Part shown: piece by piece, positions 48,848-58,257 of the stretch
Numbering within the stretch: position 1 is the stretch's first letter
Layout: every line of letters starts with the position of its first letter
Assembly: GCF_900095695.1 (NCBI RefSeq)
Contig: NZ_FMIQ01000080.1
Span: forward strand, 1-64,000
From: Hafnia alvei
Lineage (GTDB): Bacteria; Pseudomonadota; Gammaproteobacteria; Enterobacterales; Enterobacteriaceae
DNA length: 64,000 nt
Direction: 5' to 3'
Made by a program: the position numbers and the translations under genes
Notes under the pieces: generated by a model
What the model saw: only the letters and a program-made list of their open reading frames with translations
Database searches by the model: none
What the model was told of the DNA's origin: nothing

Positions 48848-49963
48848 ATGCAGTTTGTTGATGAGTTCCGCGATCCTGAACTGGCTAAAAAGCTGGTTCA
48901 GCGGATTACAGAGCGGGTTCGAACCTTACCTTCACACTGCAAACTTCCTCTTCAGCTGATGGAAGTTTGCGGCGGACATACTCACGCTATTTTTAAATTT
49001 GGCCTAGATCAGCTGCTGCCACCGGAGATCGAGTTTGTACACGGCCCCGGATGTCCCGTCTGCGTTCTGCCAATGGGCCGCATCGACGAGTGTGTCGAAA
49101 TTGCAAGCCAGCCGGACGTGATTTTTTGTACCTTTGGCGATGCCATGCGCGTCCCAGGGCGCCACGGTTCTCTACTGGATGCCAAACGCAAAGGCGCTGA
49201 TGTTCGCATCGTTTATTCGCCACTGGACTCCCTCGCGCTGGCGCAGCAGAATCCAGACAAAGAAGTGGTGTTCTTCGGCCTTGGCTTTGAAACCACGATG
49301 CCAAGCACGGCGGTAACGCTGCAGCAGGCGAAAACGCTGGGGTTGAAAAACTTCTCGGTTTTCTGCCAGCACATTACGATCACGCCTACGCTGCGCAGCC
49401 TATTGCAGCAGCCGAATGTACGCATCGACGGTTTCCTCGCACCCGGCCATGTCAGCATGGTCATTGGCGCTCATCCCTATGAGTTTATCTGCGAAGATTT
49501 CCACAAGCCCTTGGTTATCACCGGCTTTGAGCCGCTCGATATCTTGCAGGCGCTGGATATGCTGGTAGCGCAAATTGCCGAGGAACGCTGCAGCGTGGAA
49601 AATCAATATCGCCGCATCGTTCCCGATCACGGCAATGCTATCGCGCAGAAAGTTCTGGATGAAGTATTCGTCACCAAAGAGAGCAGCGAATGGCGTGGCT
49701 TAGGCGAAATCGCCCATTCCGGCGTAGGCTTAAGCCCTGCGTATGCTCAGTTCGACGCTGAATTACGCTTCCACCCGCAAGAACAGAAAGTCGCCGATGA
49801 TCCAAGAGCGCGCTGCGGTGATGTACTCACCGGTCGCTGCAAACCGGCCGAATGTCCTCTGTTTGGCGTTGGCTGTAATCCGCAAAACGCATTTGGTGCG
49901 CTGATGGTTTCTTCTGAAGGGGCCTGTGCGGCGTTCTATCAATATCGTCGTGGGCTTGAATAA
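48848..49963 (+). CDS. hypD: Hydrogenase maturation protein HypD
   Basis: 371 residues (373 in E. coli). A [4Fe-4S] protein that assembles Fe(CN)2CO with HypC. Motifs include MEVCGGHTHAIFKFG, VHGPGCPVCVLPMG, the C-terminal cluster Cys in RCGDVLTGRCKPAECPLFG, and APGHVSMVIG. It follows hypC by 13 bp. Confidence 0.95.
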   Translation: MQFVDEFRDPELAKKLVQRITERVRTLPSHCKLPLQLMEVCGGHTHAIFKFGLDQLLPPEIEFVHGPGCPVCVLPMGRIDECVEIASQPDVIFCTFGDAMRVPGRHGSLLDAKRKGADVRIVYSPLDSLALAQQNPDKEVVFFGLGFETTMPSTAVTLQQAKTLGLKNFSVFCQHITITPTLRSLLQQPNVRIDGFLAPGHVSMVIGAHPYEFICEDFHKPLVITGFEPLDILQALDMLVAQIAEERCSVENQYRRIVPDHGNAIAQKVLDEVFVTKESSEWRGLGEIAHSGVGLSPAYAQFDAELRFHPQEQKVADDPRARCGDVLTGRCKPAECPLFGVGCNPQNAFGALMVSSEGACAAFYQYRRGLE

Positions 49964-49978
49964 GAGAAGGTACGAAGA

Positions 49979-51007
49979 ATGAGTGAATGGTCTAAAGATG
50001 ATGTGATAACGATGGCGCATGGCAGCGGTGGCCGCGCGATGCAGCAACTGCTTGATACGCTGTTTTTGCCCCTGTTTAGCAATCCTGCTTTAGATGAACG
50101 TGAAGATCAGGCACGTTTGCCGCTGAGTGTTTTCAACCAGCACGGCGATCGCTTGGCCTTCACCACCGATAGCTATGTTATCGACCCGATATTTTTCCCC
50201 GGTGGCGATATTGGTAAGCTGGCCGTATGCGGCACCGCCAACGATTTGGCGGTAAGTGGCGCTCAGCCTAAATATCTCTCCTGTGGCTTTATTCTTGAAG
50301 AAGGGTTACCGCTGGCCGATCTGGAAAAGATCGTGCGTAGCATGGCGGCGACCGCGCGTGCGGCAAATATCCAGATCGTGACTGGCGATACCAAAGTGGT
50401 TCAGCGCGGCGCTGCGGATAAGATCTTTATCAACACCGCCGGTATTGGCGCGATCCCGAACGATATTCACTGGGGAACGTCAGAGATCCAGCCCGGCGAC
50501 AAGCTGATCGTCAGCGGTACGCTTGGCGATCACGGTGCCACGATCCTGAATCTGCGTGAGCAGTTGGGGCTTGAAGCTGAACTGACCAGCGACTGCGCGG
50601 TACTGGCTCCGCTGATTGCGCCACTGCGTAATATCCCTGGCGTTCGAGCCCTACGTGATGCAACCCGCGGTGGCGTGACCGCCATTATGCATGAGTTCGC
50701 CAATGCGAGCGGCTGCGGTATCGACGTTATCGAGCAATTACTTCCGGTAAAAAGCGCGGTGCGCGGTATTTGTGAACTCCTAGGGCTAGAGCCACTGAAT
50801 TTTGCCAACGAAGGAAAGCTGGTGATAGCCGTTGCGCCAGAAGCTGAACAAGCGGTGCTTGATAGCTTACATCTGCATCCATTGGGAGTGGACGCTGCAA
50901 CGGTTGGCGTGGTGACTGAAGGGAAACAAGTACGCCTAACCGGAATGTATGGCACCTCTCGTCTGCTGGATTTACCACACAGTGAGCCGCTGCCAAGAAT
51001 TTGTTGA
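49979..51007 (+). CDS. hypE: Hydrogenase maturation protein HypE
   Basis: 342 residues (E. coli 336). It dehydrates the C-terminal thiocarboxamide to thiocyanate using ATP; the acceptor is the final Cys of PRIC. AHGSGGRAMQQLL and the PurM-like ATP site TDSYVIDPIFFPGG and NDLAVSGAQP are present. The first 10 residues are extra relative to E. coli. Last gene of hypABCDE. Confidence 0.95.
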   Translation: MSEWSKDDVITMAHGSGGRAMQQLLDTLFLPLFSNPALDEREDQARLPLSVFNQHGDRLAFTTDSYVIDPIFFPGGDIGKLAVCGTANDLAVSGAQPKYLSCGFILEEGLPLADLEKIVRSMAATARAANIQIVTGDTKVVQRGAADKIFINTAGIGAIPNDIHWGTSEIQPGDKLIVSGTLGDHGATILNLREQLGLEAELTSDCAVLAPLIAPLRNIPGVRALRDATRGGVTAIMHEFANASGCGIDVIEQLLPVKSAVRGICELLGLEPLNFANEGKLVIAVAPEAEQAVLDSLHLHPLGVDAATVGVVTEGKQVRLTGMYGTSRLLDLPHSEPLPRIC

Positions 51008-51020
51008 GATTCGTGATTGT

Positions 51021-51124
51021 CCCCCTACCAACCTCCCCTTCGCAGGGGAGGAGCCGATCGAGCACTGAATTAATATCGAAAGCTGAACTGCTCCCTCCCC
51101 TGCGAAGGGGAGGTTGGGGTGGGG
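51021..51124. repeat. 104-bp palindromic repeat, copy 2
   Basis: Left arm ccccctaccaacctcccctt with cgcaggggagg; right arm cctcccctgcgaagg with ggaggttggggtgggg. The arms are near-perfect inverted complements around about 35 nt of loop. It has the same length and layout as 30419-30522. Between hypE (plus) and hycA (minus) it can also act as a two-way transcription stop. Confidence 0.8.
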
Positions 51125-51157
51125 TAACTCTCTCCTCAGCATAAGGAGAGGTATTGA

Positions 51158-51622
51158 TCAATGAGTGCCTAACTTCCCTACCAACAATTCCCGCACCGGC
51201 TGGTTAGTATTCATCGCCTGATACAAGATTTCATACAGATCGTGGATCTTATCCAGATAGTGTTCCAACACCGCATCCATCGAACGGTTGTTAACCTTGC
51301 CATCAATCTGACCATTCTCATCGATGGTTGAATGGCTAATTTCCACAAAATGATCTTCGCCCTGTTCATCGTTCATGCGCAGTCCGTACTGGATCTTTTT
51401 GCTGTAAAACTCATCTGCCAGCTTCACTTCAACCATAAAGTGATCAAACACCGTGAAGTTAACGCTGTCACCATCACCGCAGCTGAACTCATGAAAAATC
51501 TTCAGCTTTGAAGACGTCGCGGCTTTGATTAAGCTGCTTTTATACAAAGCCCACTGCGCCATTAATTTTTCATTTTTGTCATGGATATAAAGCGACTTTT
51601 CGGTTAATTCGCTGACCTTCAT
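51158..51622 (-). CDS. hycA: HycA-like repressor of the FhlA regulon
   Basis: 154 residues (153 in E. coli). Similarity to HycA is clearest in the C-terminal half: IDGKVN, VLEHYLDKI, LYEILYQAM and NQPV, with matching spacing over the whole protein. In E. coli HycA counteracts FhlA and lowers FHL expression. There it heads the hyc operon; here it is a separate minus-strand unit beside fhlA with its own sigma-54 promoter and FhlA site, giving negative feedback. No domain fold is obvious to me. Confidence 0.82.
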   Translation of the reverse strand: MKVSELTEKSLYIHDKNEKLMAQWALYKSSLIKAATSSKLKIFHEFSCGDGDSVNFTVFDHFMVEVKLADEFYSKKIQYGLRMNDEQGEDHFVEISHSTIDENGQIDGKVNNRSMDAVLEHYLDKIHDLYEILYQAMNTNQPVRELLVGKLGTH

Positions 51623-51680
51623 ACTTCTTTGCCTCGCTCCACATTGTGGGTTGGAGTGTGTTACCTAGGGCATCGCCCCA

Positions 51681-51727
51681 CTGATTGTTTGACGCTCAAT
51701 CAGGCCGACATTCGGCAGCGTTGAGCG
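51681..51727 (-). promoter_or_regulatory. Competing hairpins in the hycA leader
   Basis: Plus coordinates: CTGATTG (51681-51687) pairs with CAATCAG (51697-51703), and CGCTCAA (51693-51699) pairs with TTGAGCG (51721-51727). The two stems share 51697-51699, so they cannot form fully together. They lie in the predicted 110-nt 5' leader. Confidence 0.35.
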
Positions 51728-51744
51728 TTTCAATCACTACAAAA

Positions 51745-51759
51745 GCATAATCCGTGCCA
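51745..51759 (-). promoter_or_regulatory. Sigma-54 promoter of hycA
   Basis: Minus strand TGGCACGGATTATGC, an excellent match (TGGCACG-N4-WTGC). It faces hycA and lies about 120 bp before its start. Confidence 0.82.
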
Positions 51760-51864
51760 ATAAATAAAATAATTAAATAACCAATGTTATTCAGATAATT
51801 ACGGGAATTAATCATTCAAAGTGACAAGATAAACAGGCGGGATGGTTCTGGCGAGTGATGACGT

Positions 51865-51882
51865 GTCGACACTTATGTCGAC
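51865..51882 (-). promoter_or_regulatory. FhlA-like site upstream of hycA
   Basis: GTCGACACTTATGTCGAC, sharing the core CGACACTTATGTCG with the hydN site. It is 106 bp upstream of the hycA sigma-54 promoter and 52 bp beyond the fhlA stop. Confidence 0.72.
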
Positions 51883-51933
51883 GCTATGACACGGGCGAAA
51901 AACGTACATTTTCGCCCGTGCGAGGAGAGGTTT

Positions 51934-54081
51934 TTAGTCCTTCGCAGAAATGCCTAAGCGCTGCATACGGGAAATCAACGTGGTGCGTTTCAGCCCAAGC
52001 CGTGCCGCAGCACCACGAGGGCCAGCCACAATACCGTTAGACTCACGCAATGCCGCCAGAATGCGCTCACGCTCGCTGAATTCACCGCCCTGCGCTGGAT
52101 CGTGCGCCGCCTTTTCCGCAGGCGGTGTCACTGACCATGCAGAAGGCGCCGCTTGCGCAGGCTTATTCACCAACGGTGGCGAAAGGTGATATTGCAGCTC
52201 GTTGAGTTGCAAGTTTAATACCGGCCCGCGCGTTAAGATAACGGCACGCTCAATGATATTTTCCAGCTCACGAATATTACCCGGCCACGGTAAATCGCAC
52301 AGCATGCGGATGGTTTCCGTTGGAATACTATCGATAGTGCGATTCATACGTTTAGCAATTTTGCGCGTGAAGAATTTGACCAGCAGTGGAATATCTTCTG
52401 GGCGTTCACGCAAAGGCGGGATCACAATAGGAAAAACATTAAGGCGATAATAGAGATCGCTGCGATATTCACGATCCAGCACCATCTGTTTCAGATCGCG
52501 GTTAGTGGCGGCTATCAGACGAACATCTACCGGAATAATTTTATTCCCGCCCAGTCGCTCAATTTCTCGCTCCTGCAATACGCGCAGCAATTTTGGTTGA
52601 AGCTCAAGCGGAATATCACCCACCTCATCCAAAAATAGCGAGCTCTTATTCGCCAACTCAAAACGCCCCATTCGCTGTGACGTTGCGCCGGTATAAGCGC
52701 CCTTCTCATGGCCGAATAAATCACTTTCCATCAGGCCACTAGGAATGGCGGCGCAGTTCATTTTAACCATGCGCTTTTGATTGCGTGTGCTGAGATTATG
52801 AATAGCCTGTGCGATCAACTCCTTGCCTGTTCCCGTTTCACCCAAGATCAGCACGCTACAGTCGCTCGAAGCCACCATTTCAACCTGTTCCAACACGCTT
52901 TTTATCGCCGCGCTTTGACCAACGATTTCACCAAAATCGCTGCCTTGGCGAATTTGTTCGGTTAAATAGCGATTCTCGTGTACCAAGCTATCTTTCAGGC
53001 GCGATATTTCACCGTATGCCAGCGCGTTATCCACCGCGATGGCGATACGTGCCGCAATTTGACGCAGCAGCTTAAGGTTATTATCACTGAATATCGCGGG
53101 CTGGCACTGCGCCAGTTTCAGAACGCCTAGCACTTTATTACCAAAGATCAGCGGCAGCTGGCAGATGGTCTGATGGCCAAACGCAAGCATCTGCGCTAGC
53201 TGGCGATCCTGCGGAGCAAGGCGCGCTGAGTCCTGCAAATCCATCAACAGCATCTCTTCGCTTTGCACCACCTGTTGGGCAAGGGAGCCCTCCAGCGGCA
53301 GATATTTTTGTTCACGCAGCACCGGTTTTCCGCTTTGGTAGCAGGCGACATAGGCTTTAAAACGATCTTCCTGTTCATCAAAAACCGACAGGCCGATATA
53401 GTCGATGCCGAAGAAACGATGGATCTCTTTGGAAACCTCCGCAGCCAGCCCATCGAGCTCAAGCTTAGAGGTGACGGCATTCGTGACGTCCACCAAAATG
53501 CGATAGTGATCGCGCTCGCGGCGCAGGCTCTCTTCCTCAAGCTGAACATGTTCACGCTCAAGGATGTTCTCTAATACGCTAGCAACTACCTCAGCCAACG
53601 GCTGTGCCAGAGCCAGCTCGCTTTCGCTGAACTGTTGATCGCCGTGTTTAATGAATTCGATACCACCTAATCTTTGGCGTGGCGTAGTCAGCGGCAGCTG
53701 ATAATAGACGTTTAAATCGCGATACTGCACCAGTTCAGACACCTGTGGAAACTGCTGAACAAACGCATCGCGTCGACAGCAAATAGGCTGCTGGTCGGCC
53801 CAGACTTTTCCCCCCGGCCCTTCAGCTAACAATACGTCATTGGAGCATCGCATTTGTTTGCTTTCAGGTTCATAGCCGTAATGAGTAATACGATTGTGCA
53901 AGGGGTCAAGGCGTAAAATATTCACGCGATCAAAACGAATAACGGAGAATGACAAGCCGTGTAGTGCCCGCATTAGCTCAGAGAGTGAGCGCTGAGCAAG
54001 CAGCGTTTGTGTGGCCTGATGCAGCATATCCTGCCAGACCGGATTCATTCTGGTTGAAGACTGTATTTTGACGGTATTCAT
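51934..54081 (-). CDS. fhlA: Formate hydrogenlyase transcriptional activator FhlA
   Basis: About 715 residues from the chosen ATG (692 in E. coli). A sigma-54-dependent activator that binds formate. Two GAF-like domains occupy about residues 1-190 and 200-370; the AAA+ domain has Walker A LGETGTGKEL, the sigma-54 contact loop GAYTGA and Walker B SSLFLDEVGD; the C-terminal helix-turn-helix is AARLGLKRTTLISRMQRLG. The start is unsure: no strong ribosome site is seen, and the frame is open to 54171; an ATG giving MNPVWQ is an alternative. The N-terminal part is much less conserved than the rest. It is inverted relative to hypABCDE, unlike E. coli. Confidence 0.93.
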   Translation of the reverse strand: MNTVKIQSSTRMNPVWQDMLHQATQTLLAQRSLSELMRALHGLSFSVIRFDRVNILRLDPLHNRITHYGYEPESKQMRCSNDVLLAEGPGGKVWADQQPICCRRDAFVQQFPQVSELVQYRDLNVYYQLPLTTPRQRLGGIEFIKHGDQQFSESELALAQPLAEVVASVLENILEREHVQLEEESLRRERDHYRILVDVTNAVTSKLELDGLAAEVSKEIHRFFGIDYIGLSVFDEQEDRFKAYVACYQSGKPVLREQKYLPLEGSLAQQVVQSEEMLLMDLQDSARLAPQDRQLAQMLAFGHQTICQLPLIFGNKVLGVLKLAQCQPAIFSDNNLKLLRQIAARIAIAVDNALAYGEISRLKDSLVHENRYLTEQIRQGSDFGEIVGQSAAIKSVLEQVEMVASSDCSVLILGETGTGKELIAQAIHNLSTRNQKRMVKMNCAAIPSGLMESDLFGHEKGAYTGATSQRMGRFELANKSSLFLDEVGDIPLELQPKLLRVLQEREIERLGGNKIIPVDVRLIAATNRDLKQMVLDREYRSDLYYRLNVFPIVIPPLRERPEDIPLLVKFFTRKIAKRMNRTIDSIPTETIRMLCDLPWPGNIRELENIIERAVILTRGPVLNLQLNELQYHLSPPLVNKPAQAAPSAWSVTPPAEKAAHDPAQGGEFSERERILAALRESNGIVAGPRGAAARLGLKRTTLISRMQRLGISAKD

Positions 54082-54219
54082 AGCTGAAGATGATGCGCGT
54101 GAAATGATTAGGACCGTTATTCTACGGGAAGCTAAGGTCGGATAGATATGATCTAAACGCTTAAATATCACAATTAATACTAATGATATCGGAGTAAATA
54201 ATAACTATTATTCTTTAAG

Positions 54220-54250
54220 CATGTGCGTCAACAAATTGCTAACGCACATG
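54220..54250 (-). terminator. Hairpin 3' of lysA
   Basis: Arms CATGTGCGT (54220-54228) and ACGCACATG (54242-54250), perfect 9 bp, 13-nt loop, 60 bp beyond the lysA stop. Only a weak T-rich tail. Confidence 0.45.
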
Positions 54251-54264
54251 AAACTTCTTAGCGC

Positions 54265-54303
54265 TATACCCAAGCAATACAAGTTACTTGAAGTATGACG
54301 AGG
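54265..54303. repeat. Degenerate ERIC-end remnant
   Basis: tatacccaagcaatacaagt ... cttgaagtatgacgagg keeps the two terminal segments of the ERIC-type element at 21192 but not its core. Confidence 0.45.
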
Positions 54304-54309
54304 ACAAAT

Positions 54310-55572
54310 TTACATAATTTCTAACGCTAATAACTCTTCAATTGTCTGACGGCGGCGAATTAAACGCGGCTGATTATTTTCAAATAACACCTCAGGCAAT
54401 AGCGGGCGGCTATTATAATTTGAAGACATCGATGCACCGTAAGCGCCGGTATCATGAAAGACTAAATAGTCTCCAACCTGTGCCGCAGGAAGCGCGCGCG
54501 TTTCCACTTCCCCACCCGCCTTTTGTGTAAATACGTCGCCAGACTCACAAAGAGGACCACCAATAACAGATTCAATCAGCGGCTGCCCACTCACATCTCG
54601 CCCGTCTGCTGGCATGAGCGAAATATGGTGATAGCTGCCATACATAGCCGGACGCATCAGGTCGTTAAAACCAGCGTCAACCAGAACAAAATGACGGCTG
54701 CCCATATTTTTAACCGAACGAACCTGCGCCACTAAAACGCCGGACTCAGCCACTAAATAGCGCCCAGGTTCAATTTCAAGATGTACTGGGTGACCAAGAT
54801 GACGTGCGATACGTTCGCGAGCGTCGTTCCACAGAGCATAGTAGTTCGACACATTGATAGATTCATCGCCCTGCTGATAGGGGATAGACAAACCGCCACC
54901 CGCTGAAATAGCCTGAATATCGTGACCGAGTTCGATCACTTGGCGCGCCATGGTGTCACATACCTGTGCCAGATGCTGGTAATCCACGCCCGAGCCGATA
55001 TGCATGTGCAAACCAATCAGCTGCAACTCATAACGTTTGATCAGCGCGAGCGCCTGCGGCAGCTCTTCAAACCAGATACCGTGTTTGCTGTTCTCACCGC
55101 CCGTATTGGTTTTCTGGCTATGACCATGACCAAACCCCGGATTAACGCGCAGCCACACGGGATGACCCGGCGAGCGCTCGCCCAGTTGGGTGAGCATATC
55201 GGCGGAACCCGCATTCACAGGAATATTCAGTTCAACAACACGCGCCAGGGTGGCTTCGTCTAACACATCAGCGGTAAAGACGATTTGGCTTGGGTTACCC
55301 CCCGGCTGAAAACCTGCCATCAGCGCACGTTCAATTTCACCTAATGAAACCGCATCGACCTTAACGCCTTGCTCATGCATCAAACGTAAAATATGAATAT
55401 TAGAACAGGCCTTCTGCGCAAAACGGATCACATCAAATTCACGCAGCTTTTCAATCTGCTGCTTTATGATATCGCCATCATAAGCCCACACCGGACAGCC
55501 AAAGCGTTGTGGCAGCGTCATCAGATTATCGATATTCAGCGCGGTGGTGCGATCATTTAGTGAACGTGGCAT
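54310..55572 (-). CDS. lysA: Diaminopimelate decarboxylase
   Basis: 420 residues, the E. coli length. PLP enzyme of the last step of lysine synthesis (meso-DAP to L-lysine). The PLP Lys is in RFAQKACSN; motifs HMHIGSGVDYQHL, EPGRYLVAESGVL and GGPLCESGDVF are typical. It is divergent from lysR, its activator in E. coli. Confidence 0.97.
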   Translation of the reverse strand: MPRSLNDRTTALNIDNLMTLPQRFGCPVWAYDGDIIKQQIEKLREFDVIRFAQKACSNIHILRLMHEQGVKVDAVSLGEIERALMAGFQPGGNPSQIVFTADVLDEATLARVVELNIPVNAGSADMLTQLGERSPGHPVWLRVNPGFGHGHSQKTNTGGENSKHGIWFEELPQALALIKRYELQLIGLHMHIGSGVDYQHLAQVCDTMARQVIELGHDIQAISAGGGLSIPYQQGDESINVSNYYALWNDARERIARHLGHPVHLEIEPGRYLVAESGVLVAQVRSVKNMGSRHFVLVDAGFNDLMRPAMYGSYHHISLMPADGRDVSGQPLIESVIGGPLCESGDVFTQKAGGEVETRALPAAQVGDYLVFHDTGAYGASMSSNYNSRPLLPEVLFENNQPRLIRRRQTIEELLALEIM

Positions 55573-55720
55573 GAGATCCTCTTTGCGGTCAGTCTATTTT
55601 TTGTGTTGTTGGATGTTGTTCTCCGATTATTGCCACTGCAGATGACTTAAAGAAAATATCTATTTAGAGCAAGTCTATTCATTTATGATATAGGCTGTTC
55701 ATCTTCGGAGCCCGCTGACT

Positions 55721-56641
55721 ATGCCTGCTATTTCCCTACGCCAAATCGAAATTTTTCACGCCGTGATGACAACGGGGAATTTGACGGAGGCAGCACTGCT
55801 GCTCAATACATCACAGCCAACGGTGAGCCGTGAACTGGCTCGGTTTGAGAAACTGCTGCAAATATCGTTGTTTGATCGGGTGCGCGGTCGCCTAAGACCC
55901 ACCGCACAGGGACTTCAACTGTTTGAAGAAGTACAACGCTCCTACTACGGCATCGAGCGTATTGCCGATGCCGCCAAGCATATTCGTCAGTTCCAACAGG
56001 CACAGCTTTCCGTCGCCTGCCTGCCCGCATTCTCTCAGTCGCTGTTACCTAACGTCTGCCGCACATTTTTAAGTGAATATCAGGATGTGAGTTTGAACGT
56101 GATCCCACAGGAATCGCCGCTACTGGAAGAGTGGCTGTCTGCCCAACGCTACGACCTTGGCCTGACCGAAAATACCTACACGCCGCCCGGTACCGAACGC
56201 CAGACTCTAGCCACGTTCAACGAAGTTTGCATTCTACCGAGCGGGCATCCTCTGTTAAGCAAGTCTCATTTGGCACCACAGGACTTTGAAAATCAGCGCT
56301 ATATCAGCCTTTCACCCAATGATAGCTATCGCCAGACGCTTGATGCGCTGTTTCACCGCGAACAGGTGAGCCGCCAAATGGTGGTAGAAACGCACAGCGC
56401 CGCATCCATTTGCGCAATGGTTCGCCAAGGCGTGGGTATTTCTATTGTGAACCCGTTAACCGCGCTCGATTTCGTTGGGCAAGGGATTGAGATCCGTCCC
56501 TTTAGCGTTGACGTTCCCTTCACCGTGAGCTTAATTCTGCCCAAGCATCGCCCGTCATCCGTGTTGGTGAGCGCGTTTATTCATCATCTTGAAGGCTATA
56601 TTGCCGAGGTTTGTCAACGCCTCGCGAAACCATCGCATTAA
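55721..56641 (+). CDS. lysR: LysR, activator of lysA
   Basis: 306 residues (311 in E. coli). The founding LysR-type regulator. The winged helix-turn-helix is AALLLNTSQPTVSRELARFE; the effector domain follows, with the substrate loop AICAMVRQGVGISIVNPLTA-like segment. The 148-bp spacer shared with lysA is the expected site of its binding. Confidence 0.95.
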   Translation: MPAISLRQIEIFHAVMTTGNLTEAALLLNTSQPTVSRELARFEKLLQISLFDRVRGRLRPTAQGLQLFEEVQRSYYGIERIADAAKHIRQFQQAQLSVACLPAFSQSLLPNVCRTFLSEYQDVSLNVIPQESPLLEEWLSAQRYDLGLTENTYTPPGTERQTLATFNEVCILPSGHPLLSKSHLAPQDFENQRYISLSPNDSYRQTLDALFHREQVSRQMVVETHSAASICAMVRQGVGISIVNPLTALDFVGQGIEIRPFSVDVPFTVSLILPKHRPSSVLVSAFIHHLEGYIAEVCQRLAKPSH

Positions 56642-56735
56642 CGCTAAGAATAATCGGTTTTCTCTAGCCACTTGCCCTCTTTGTCTATACTGAAATCAGC
56701 GGCTACATGAATTCCCCTAATAGTAAGGAGCTCAA

Positions 56736-56927
56736 ATGGCAGGTAAACCACCCTATCCAAGACACGCAGAAATTGTGGAAGTGAGAAAAGGTACGCAGGG
56801 CGCAACGGAAATTTGGTACGAGCTACGGGCAGACCATCCGCGGCCCAATACGCTGATTAGCGAGCATCCTACACACCAAGAAGCAGTAGACGCTAAACGT
56901 CGCTATGAAGATGAAAAGAAAGAATAA
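56736..56927 (+). CDS. Small conserved-looking hypothetical protein
   Basis: 63 residues, hydrophilic, no signal or membrane segment. It has a good AAGGAG site 5 nt before the ATG, and ends with a highly charged helix ([13 protein letters not shown]). It is a free-standing gene with its own terminator. I do not recognise a domain and assign no function. Confidence 0.75.
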   Translation: MAGKPPYPRHAEIVEVRKGTQGATEIWYELRADHPRPNTLISEHPTHQEAVDAKRRYEDEKKE

Positions 56928-56946
56928 TATGTTTGTATTTAGACAT

Positions 56947-56978
56947 AAAAAAACTCAGCCAATAAGCTGAGTTTTTTT
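56947..56978. terminator. Bidirectional rho-independent terminator
   Basis: Arms 56947-56959 (aaaaaaactcagc) and 56966-56978 with a 6-nt loop, serving the small plus-strand gene and the convergent lipoprotein gene. Confidence 0.92.
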
Positions 56979-57003
56979 ATTTCGTGTGTCGGCAATGAAA
57001 CCA

Positions 57004-57225
57004 TTATTTCGTTAACGCGATAATACCCAACGTTAAGCCAGCAACCGCCGCTGCCCCACCGGCAATCGCGCCAGCCGTTTCCCAGTTATCCTGAGTCGTA
57101 CCTTTCATGCACGTGTCGGTATGCACCAAGCGACCCTGAGAGTCATAGACCGGTACGCAAGGCGAGTTGGTTGCACATCCGGCAAGTAACGCTGCAACCA
57201 ACGCTACGCCAATTAACTTTTTCAT
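57004..57225 (-). CDS. Small lipoprotein with glycine-zipper C-terminus
   Basis: 73 residues. Signal peptide with lipobox LAGC (Cys17), a short polar middle with two further Cys, and a hydrophobic glycine/alanine-rich end (GAIAGGAAAVAGLTLG) that could pack as a helix in or on the outer membrane. Similar small entericidin- or Lpp-like lipoproteins are common in enterobacteria. Function is unknown. Confidence 0.82.
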   Translation of the reverse strand: MKKLIGVALVAALLAGCATNSPCVPVYDSQGRLVHTDTCMKGTTQDNWETAGAIAGGAAAVAGLTLGIIALTK

Positions 57226-58257
57226 GATACGCCTCGATGAGCGAATGCTCTAAATCCATATGTTGACGGATAAGACAGTATCACTAGCAAAGATATAAAG
57301 TGATGATGAATAATTGCAAAGTATTTGGATTGTAAAGAGTGTGGGGAAAACCGCTTAAATAAGGAGAAATTATGCTTTATCGCAACAGGGCAATTCCCCA
57401 TACTCCGATAAATCATCCTTGCCATCAAGCAGCCTATTTAGCGTCTATACACCTAATTATCACAAAAAAGCATTTACGTTTCGGTAATAATCAGTGTATT
57501 ACCATATAGAAACTTCATCACCCAAGGTCGTTATTTATTTGGCCTACATTCTCATGATTTAGCCTAGACTAAATCTTAGGGCTACTGGGTTCCATGTGTC
57601 GTTCTATCTGATCTAGCTTATTTCACGATGCATGAAATGATTAATGTTCAAAATGAAAACACATTTAAAATTGGTGAAAAAGATTAGTTCACACAGGCGA
57701 AATATTATGATTAATATAGGCTAAAAAGAAAATAATATTTTATTATCACGCAAAGCCGATATATATAACAAATCCATTCAAGTAGTCAGTATAGAAATAA
57801 ACCTTAAAGCAGAGCAAGATATAAAATAATCATTATTTCACTTACAATAAAAATCTTATATATAACCTGCCCCTGTGTAACTCCCATTATATGAAAATTT
57901 TCCTTTCCATATAAAACATGCATTGTATTGGCATTTTTAAACAGCAATGTGAATCGCTTATCAGCGTATGAAAAATCTGAAAGTATGTAAAAAGCATGTA
58001 AAGATGAGGCGATTACATTTAAAAACATTGCTCGCCTTTGTGAAATAAAACACAATTAACCATATAAAAACTGCGTGTATGCTCACCGGCTAAAAATGGA
58101 TGTAGGATAGAACGATGCTGAAGGTTCTCTTTTCAATCCCCCTCTCTTCTTTATGTCACACCGAATATCTACGACAGCGTAGCTATAAACGCTTTGCTGG
58201 CGCAGAGAAGCATCTTCGGGGATAGGCAGATTTAAAATTTTTGGCAGGAGCCATAAC
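57226..58257. other. 1-kb AT-rich intergenic without a supported gene
   Basis: Low-GC DNA between the lipoprotein gene and the ynbA-like operon. An 83-codon minus-strand frame at 57804-58055 has no good ribosome site and no recognised similarity. No repeat or tRNA was seen. It probably holds promoters of both flanking units; it could also hide an sRNA. Confidence 0.5.

Noticed and set aside
57804-58055. 83-codon minus-strand frame in AT-rich DNA
   Set aside because: No clear ribosome site, no recognised similarity, composition like the surrounding spacer.
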